From: an uncultured Prevotellaceae bacterium
GTDB taxonomy: Bacteria > Bacteroidota > Bacteroidia > Bacteroidales > Bacteroidaceae
NCBI GenBank assembly: GCA_947304115.1
Contig: CAMZAE010000001.1
Span: 124,001-188,000 of the forward strand
DNA length: 64,000 nucleotides
Direction of reading: 5' to 3'
A model generated the notes under the pieces. That model saw only the letters and a list, made by a program, of their open reading frames with translations, did not search any database and was not told the DNA's origin. Shown piece by piece: positions 58,816-64,000 of this stretch; positions within the stretch are counted from its first letter, which is position 1, and every line of letters begins with the position of its first letter. A program made the translations under genes and the position numbers.

Positions 58816-61008
58816 ATGTCCAGCACACTAAGGTTTCAGATTGTAGGCGAGGCTTTCACCAAACGGCCTGTCGAAGTGCCGAACCGCAAGGACCGCCCCA
58901 GCGAGTTCTTTGCCAAATATGTATTCAACCGCCAGAAGATGTCGAAGTATCTGCCTGCCGATATCTACAAGAAGATGTGCGACGTCATCGACGGCGATGC
59001 TGCGCTCGACATGGCAACAGCCGATGCTGTGGCTGCCGGCATGAAGAAATGGGCGATGGAACTTGGTGCGACGCATTGCACGCATTGGTTCCAACCCCTG
59101 ACCGAAGGCACGGCCGAGAAACACGACGGCTTTGTAGAACACAATGGCAAGGGCGGCTTGATAGAGGAGTTCACGGGCAAGCAACTCGTACAGCAAGAAC
59201 CCGATGCCAGTTCGTTCCCAAGCGGCGGCATCCGCAGCACTTTCGAGGCGCGCGGCTACAGCGCCTGGGACCCGACAAGCCCTGTCTTCGTCATTGGCGA
59301 CACGCTGATGATTCCCACCATCTTCATCTCCTATACAGGCGAGGCACTCGACTACAAGGCTCCGCTCAAAAAGTCGCTCAAGGCTGTTGACAAGGCTGCC
59401 ACAGCCGTTGCCCGCTACTTCTATCCCGATGTCAGGAAGGTTGTCAGCAATCTGGGCTGGGAACAAGAATACTTCCTCGTAGATGAAGGGCTTTATACGG
59501 CACGGCCAGACCTACTGATGACGGGACGCACCTTGCTTGGACACAACAGCGCAAAGAACCAGCAGATGGACGACCACTACTTCGGCTCCATCCCCATGCG
59601 CGTGGCCTCGTTTATGAAGGACTTGGAGATACAGGCACTGGAGCTTGGCATCCCCTGCAAGACACGCCACAACGAAGTAGCACCCAACCAGTACGAGCTT
59701 GCCCCCATCTTCGAAGAGACAAACCTTGCCGTTGACCACAATATGCTGCTTATGGGCCTGATGAAGAAGGTTGCACGCAAGCACGGCTTCCGCTGCCTGC
59801 TACACGAAAAGCCCTTTGCCGGCATCAACGGAAGCGGCAAGCACTGCAACTGGAGTCTCGCCACAGACACGGGCGTACTGCTGCACGGTCTGGGCAAGAC
59901 ACCGCTCGACAATCTGCGCTTCGTGACCTTTATCGTCGAGTCGCTCATGGCTGTCTATCGTCACAACGGCTTGCTCAAGGCATCCATCATCAGTGCCACA
60001 AACGTGCACCGCCTGGGCGCAGCCGAAGCTCCACCTGCCATCGTGTCGAGTTTCCTGGGCAAGCAACTCAGCGACCTGCTCGAACATCTCGAAACGAGCA
60101 CCGACGACGAAATCATCAACCTCACGGGCAAGCAGACGCTCACCCTCGACATCCCTCAAATTCCCGAACTGACACAGGACAATACCGACCGCAACCGCAC
60201 CTCGCCTTTCGCCTTCACAGGCAACCGCTTCGAGTTCCGCGCTGTGGGCAGCCAACAGAACTGCGCCGCAGCCATGATTGTCCTCAACACAGCAATGGCA
60301 GAGGCTTTGACAGACTTCAAGACGCGCGTCGATGTCCTTATCAGCGAAGGCACCGAACCAATGAAGGCCATCCTTCGCACCCTTCGCGAAGACATCAAAA
60401 CCTGCAAGCCCATCCGCTTCGACGGCAACGGTTACAGCGACGAATGGAAACAAGAAGCAGCCCGTCGCGGCCTCGACACAGAAACCAGTGCACCCCTCAT
60501 CCTCGACCAGTACCTCACGCCAGAGACCGTAGAGATGTTCTCGCGCATGAACGTCCTGACAAAAGCTGAGTTGGAAGCACGAAACGACATCAAGCTTGAC
60601 ACCTACACGAAGAAGGTACAAATCGAGGCACGCATCTTCGGCGACATCTGCATGAACCACATCATCCCCATCGCAACACGCTATCAGACACAACTCGTCG
60701 ATAACGTACAGAAGATGAAAGCCATCCTGCCAGCCGACGAAGCCGAGAAACTCAACCGCACCAACCTGACTCTCATCAAGCAGATGGGCGAGCACAACAC
60801 CTTCATCATCGAGAACGTGGAACGCCTTATCGAAGCACGCCGCATAGCCAACCGCATCAAAGACAGTCGCGAGCGGGCCATCGCCTACCACGACACCGTG
60901 GCGCCGCTCATCGAGCAAATCCGTTATCACGTTGACCACCTCGAACTCATCGTTGACGACGAACTCTGGCCCCTGCCAAAGTACAGGGAAATGCTTTTCA
61001 TCCACTAA
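58816..61008 (+). CDS. glnN: Glutamine synthetase type III
   Basis: VPNRKDRPSEFFAKYVFNRQKM, EVAPNQYELAPIFEETN, NGSGKHCNWSLATDTGVLLH. Confidence 0.96.
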   Translation: MSSTLRFQIVGEAFTKRPVEVPNRKDRPSEFFAKYVFNRQKMSKYLPADIYKKMCDVIDGDAALDMATADAVAAGMKKWAMELGATHCTHWFQPLTEGTAEKHDGFVEHNGKGGLIEEFTGKQLVQQEPDASSFPSGGIRSTFEARGYSAWDPTSPVFVIGDTLMIPTIFISYTGEALDYKAPLKKSLKAVDKAATAVARYFYPDVRKVVSNLGWEQEYFLVDEGLYTARPDLLMTGRTLLGHNSAKNQQMDDHYFGSIPMRVASFMKDLEIQALELGIPCKTRHNEVAPNQYELAPIFEETNLAVDHNMLLMGLMKKVARKHGFRCLLHEKPFAGINGSGKHCNWSLATDTGVLLHGLGKTPLDNLRFVTFIVESLMAVYRHNGLLKASIISATNVHRLGAAEAPPAIVSSFLGKQLSDLLEHLETSTDDEIINLTGKQTLTLDIPQIPELTQDNTDRNRTSPFAFTGNRFEFRAVGSQQNCAAAMIVLNTAMAEALTDFKTRVDVLISEGTEPMKAILRTLREDIKTCKPIRFDGNGYSDEWKQEAARRGLDTETSAPLILDQYLTPETVEMFSRMNVLTKAELEARNDIKLDTYTKKVQIEARIFGDICMNHIIPIATRYQTQLVDNVQKMKAILPADEAEKLNRTNLTLIKQMGEHNTFIIENVERLIEARRIANRIKDSRERAIAYHDTVAPLIEQIRYHVDHLELIVDDELWPLPKYREMLFIH

Positions 61009-61056
61009 AGAGGTCGCTTTCTGTTGCTCACCTTTATCGGCCTGGCCTGTCCAAAT

Positions 61057-61126
61057 GTTTGCTCATACATGTAGAAGCGATTGCTCATACATGTATAAGC
61101 AATCGCTTCTACATGTATGAGCAAAC
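61057..61126. repeat. 28-bp perfect inverted repeat, 22-bp periodic
   Basis: GTTTGCTCATACATGTAGAAGCGATTGC (61057-61084) / GCAATCGCTTCTACATGTATGAGCAAAC (61099-61126); TACATGTA at 61066, 61088, 61110. Confidence 0.95.
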
Positions 61127-61164
61127 AATGTTATGATTTACAGCAGGCGCAAGGTGCTAAAGCA

Positions 61165-62277
61165 TCAATGTACGCGTACGGGCCGGACGCTATAACCATA
61201 GCGGCGGAAGGCATTGCCGGAGTCGCCGGTTAAGGAGAAACCGGCGCTGTAGAACATAAGGTTGTACGCGTGATAAGAGGTGTTCGTGTTGAGTGAACGC
61301 GACCAATAGTAGCCGTAGCCAGGTGAGTAGAGACGCGTGCTTATGCGCCCGTCCGTAGCTGGCAAGAAAATACTATTACCGTTGTTCTTGCTTGTTATCT
61401 TCCTACCTTTCACACCATTATGCGTCGTCCATGTAGTCGTTGCGTAGTTGTACAATTCTTTTATCTGGTCAGGGCTCGGCATCTGCCAACCGCTGCCCCA
61501 ATTCGCGGTCGCAGCATCGTCCTCAGGCTCAAGCTCAGTCTTGTTGTCCGTGAAGCCCTTGTAGCCGTCGTTGCTTCGAGTGCAGTACTTTGTCAACGTG
61601 TTAATCGAGCCATTGCACCATTTGTATGTGCTCCAGTTGTACTCGTTCTTCGGCTCCGTCTCGCCCCAGGCGAAGTAGTCGCCGTACTCCTCGGGCTTGC
61701 TGGCACCCACATTGCATGTCGCCCAAAGGGTGCCGCTTGGCAGGCCGAGGTCAACATACTCATGTTCATTACCAGTGTTTCCAGAATCACCGTTGCTTCC
61801 TCCTTCACTGTTATGACTTTCTTGTAGCCTGATGAATGTAAAAAGTCCGTATTCCTTTCTTTGCCCATCACTAATCTCATAGTAATCCTCATAGAACTCT
61901 GCTGTCAATACATTTCCAGCAACACGAGTTATTACCAAACGTTGGCTGCTGGCATCCCCACTACCAACACCTCTGTAGTCATTCGTACCCACTTGCTCAA
62001 AGTTTCCTGGAATGTCAGGGACCGTTGATGTTATGTGTAACTTCCCATCAACTTTAGTAATACTCAAACCTCGCGATGTGGTTTCGGCATACGTTTCAAG
62101 ATTGCCAGTAGGATCAATACCGCCTCCTTTAGTATATTTCGACCACGCTACCGACTCTACGCGCCATGTACCTTCCACTGTGGCACCCCCAGCACCGCTT
62201 TCGTCGTCACCATTATTGCAAGCAGCAAAACACATTGGCAATACAGCCAATAACAATAAATAGTAATACCTTTTCAT
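61165..62277 (-). CDS. Lipoprotein with FISUMP (Fibrobacter succinogenes major paralogous)/C-type-lectin-like C-terminal domain
   Basis: MKRYYYLLLLAVLPMCFAACNN lipobox; EYVDLGLPSGTLWATCNVGASKPEEYGDYFAWGETEPK...NWGSGWQMPS...IFLPATDGR...YYWSRSL...GYSVRPVRVH. Confidence 0.82.
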   Translation of the reverse strand: MKRYYYLLLLAVLPMCFAACNNGDDESGAGGATVEGTWRVESVAWSKYTKGGGIDPTGNLETYAETTSRGLSITKVDGKLHITSTVPDIPGNFEQVGTNDYRGVGSGDASSQRLVITRVAGNVLTAEFYEDYYEISDGQRKEYGLFTFIRLQESHNSEGGSNGDSGNTGNEHEYVDLGLPSGTLWATCNVGASKPEEYGDYFAWGETEPKNEYNWSTYKWCNGSINTLTKYCTRSNDGYKGFTDNKTELEPEDDAATANWGSGWQMPSPDQIKELYNYATTTWTTHNGVKGRKITSKNNGNSIFLPATDGRISTRLYSPGYGYYWSRSLNTNTSYHAYNLMFYSAGFSLTGDSGNAFRRYGYSVRPVRVH

Positions 62278-62349
62278 TTTAATTAATCTCATTTTGTTTA
62301 ACATTTAATTGCTTCTTCATAATATAATTGTTTTAGAATGTTTATCAAA

Positions 62350-62520
62350 CAGGGTACAAAAAGAAAACGTGGACTTCTTCGTCTACGTTTCCCAGGTATC
62401 GCCAAACACCTAACAGTCATATACGAGTAAAAGCCCACGCCTTGGCGTGAGCATCCGTGCTTTTACTCTTGACTGTTTCTTCAATTGGCGATTTGGGAAA
62501 CAAGAATCTAAGCGGACGCT
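62350..62520 (-). ncRNA. Compact structured RNA/DNA element between ORF6N and FISUMP genes
   Basis: Minus strand: GTTTCCCAaATCGCCAA / TTGGCGATaccTGGGAAAC; CAGTCA..GAGTAAAAGC / GCTTTTACTC..TGACTG; GCTCACGCC-AA-GGCGTGGGC; terminal AAACGTAGAC-GAAGAA-GTCCACGTTT followed by TCTTTTT. Confidence 0.65.
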
Positions 62521-62589
62521 TCTTTATGTATGTCTCAATTCTTTTGTTTACTTCATTGGCAGGACAAAATTGGAAATGAAATTATGGTT

Positions 62590-63162
62590 TTAGGACTCTT
62601 CTTCTGGAATATGGAATCCGATGGGACGATGAGGCTTTCTTGGCGTTGTCTGCATGGCAGCCAGTGATTGATTAATCAGTTCCAATTGCACACGAGTATC
62701 TTCATTAATCTCGTTCTGGTCTGCAAGGATATCGTTCACCTCTTCTCGTAAAGCCTTTATGCCCTCTGTCAACTCTTGAAGTTTGGCAGGCAGTGCAGGA
62801 ATCGTGAGAATGGTTCGCATTGCAACAAAGGCACGAGTTATTTTTATGCTCATATCTATAGCAATCTCACTCCTTAATACGCTTGCAAGCATGAGCGCAC
62901 CATGTTCCGTAAATGCAAGAGGAAGAGCCGATTTGGGGCGTTTTAGTCTTGATGTCATCACAAATTGTGACGAGATAAACGACCATTCCTGTGGCGCGAG
63001 CTGGAACATAAAGTCTGTGGGGAACCGCCTTATATTACGTTTGACAGCCTGGTTTAACACACGTGTCTCAACACAATATAATGCTGCCAAGTCAAAGTCA
63101 AGCATCACACGCTGCCCGCGTATTTCGTATATCTTGTTTTGTATAACCTGAACTTCATCCAT
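62590..63162 (-). CDS. ORF6N-domain DNA-binding protein
   Basis: IYEIRGQRVMLDFDLAALYCVETRVLNQAVKRNIRRFPTDFMFQL, FTEHGALMLASVL. Confidence 0.92.
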   Translation of the reverse strand: MDEVQVIQNKIYEIRGQRVMLDFDLAALYCVETRVLNQAVKRNIRRFPTDFMFQLAPQEWSFISSQFVMTSRLKRPKSALPLAFTEHGALMLASVLRSEIAIDMSIKITRAFVAMRTILTIPALPAKLQELTEGIKALREEVNDILADQNEINEDTRVQLELINQSLAAMQTTPRKPHRPIGFHIPEEES

Positions 63163-63248
63163 TTTGCATTTCTTGGCAACTCGTTCTGCAAAGATAACGA
63201 ATTATCTGATACGAGCAAAGAAAAGGGCAGTAAAGTTTAACCTTTCCC

Positions 63249-63959
63249 TTATTCTATCCAAGCCTCGACCTCATTATTCCTGATACGGAACTTGACTTCC
63301 TGGCCTGCGAAAGGCATCACATAGACGCGGTCGGCATCGTTGTGATAGTGAGGACGGGGATCGGAAGCAAGGATTTCTCTTAAAGCGGAAAGCCTATCGG
63401 AGTCAAAGGCTGCGAGAATTGAGGGTTGAAAGATGAATGTTGAAAGCTCTGCTTCGGTTCTCCCCTCTCCCCTTGGAGAGGCGTCGGTGGTGAGGCTGCC
63501 CTTGGCGTCGGGATGACAGTCGGTAAAAGGCAAGTAGGGCTTGATATCAAAGATGGGGGTGCCGTCCATAAGGTCGGCACCCTCCACTGTTATTACAGGA
63601 CCTTCTGATGTATGAAGGTCGATGCTCAGGATGCGGACGGAGGAAAGCCCGATGTGGTTGGGGCGGAAGGGGCTGCGCGTGGCCCAAACACCCATGCGAC
63701 GGTTGCCGCCAAGACGTGGCGGACGGACGGTGGGTTGCCACTTGCCGCCATCGCGCCGCGCTTCGCTGAAATCCCATAGAAGCCAGATGTGGCTAAAGCC
63801 TTCCAAGCCTCGCAAAGCCTCAGGGTTGCGATATTCGGGCTGAAAGACAATCCTGCCTTTCAGTCCTTTTACAAGTCCGCTCTGCCGCGGCACACCAAAC
63901 TTCGTAGGGAAGTCTGTCCTGATTGAGGCGATTGCCTTCAACTCGTAACTCTCCATCAA
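63249..63959 (-). CDS. trmO: tRNA (N6-threonylcarbamoyladenosine37-N6)-methyltransferase TrmO
   Basis: FPTKFGVPRQSGLVKGLKGRIVFQPEYRNPEALRGLEGFSHIWLLWDFSEA, ATRSPFRPNHIGLSSVRI. Confidence 0.92.
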   Translation of the reverse strand: MMESYELKAIASIRTDFPTKFGVPRQSGLVKGLKGRIVFQPEYRNPEALRGLEGFSHIWLLWDFSEARRDGGKWQPTVRPPRLGGNRRMGVWATRSPFRPNHIGLSSVRILSIDLHTSEGPVITVEGADLMDGTPIFDIKPYLPFTDCHPDAKGSLTTDASPRGEGRTEAELSTFIFQPSILAAFDSDRLSALREILASDPRPHYHNDADRVYVMPFAGQEVKFRIRNNEVEAWIE

Positions 63960-63974
63960 CCCTTGGTATGTTTT

Positions 63975-64000
63975 ATAACCACGAATTGCACGAATTACAC
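63975..64000. repeat. Start of ACGAATT-word repeat (cut by window end)
   Basis: aaccacgaattgcacgaattacac. Confidence 0.55.

Noticed and set aside
59800-61005. 401-aa ORF on minus strand
   Set aside because: Antisense to glutamine synthetase III, which is unambiguous.
62400-62585. Plus-strand open frame through the structured element (SPRLGVSIRAFTLDCFFNWRFGKQESKRTLLYVCLNSFVYFIGRTKLEMKLWF)
   Set aside because: No start codon or ribosome-binding context; fully explained by a structured element read as protein.

Overview
64 kb chromosomal window from a Bacteroidales bacterium (Prevotella/Bacteroides-like: TAnnTTTG -7 promoter boxes, TonB receptor, FimB/Mfa2, GH84, glutamine synthetase III). Content, left to right: housekeeping genes (rluD-like, ddl, acyltransferase); TlpA-type thioredoxin; Crp/Fnr regulator; GH84 beta-N-acetylglucosaminidase; flippase and GT2; rplM-rpsI and rpsB-tsf; folD; ffh; an orphan wHTH regulator next to a TonB receptor; a fimbrial subunit; a Wza-like exporter; a zeta-toxin-like pair; trmD-pyrD-pyrK; holA; amn; an HsdR_N-domain protein; a type III R-M pair (mod/res); a roughly 16 kb exopolysaccharide/capsule locus (about 38.4-54.4 kb); Nif3-like; orphan RelB/DinJ; aguA/aguB; glnN; a FISUMP-domain lipoprotein; an ORF6N protein with an adjacent highly structured element; trmO. 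The most unusual signals are: (i) intergenic arrays of 20-22 bp words, partly inverted, whose sequence differs at each locus although the architecture is shared; (ii) small palindromic elements inserted in frame inside conserved enzymes or forming C-termini (ddl, res twice, trmO, GH84, mod), resembling Rickettsia palindromic elements; (iii) a compact structured element of about 170 nt with alternative terminator-like folding between ORF6N and a FISUMP/C-type-lectin-like gene that could be a diversity-generating retroelement target. No tRNA, rRNA, CRISPR array or canonical transposase was seen. All family calls are from reading the translations; no searches were run.
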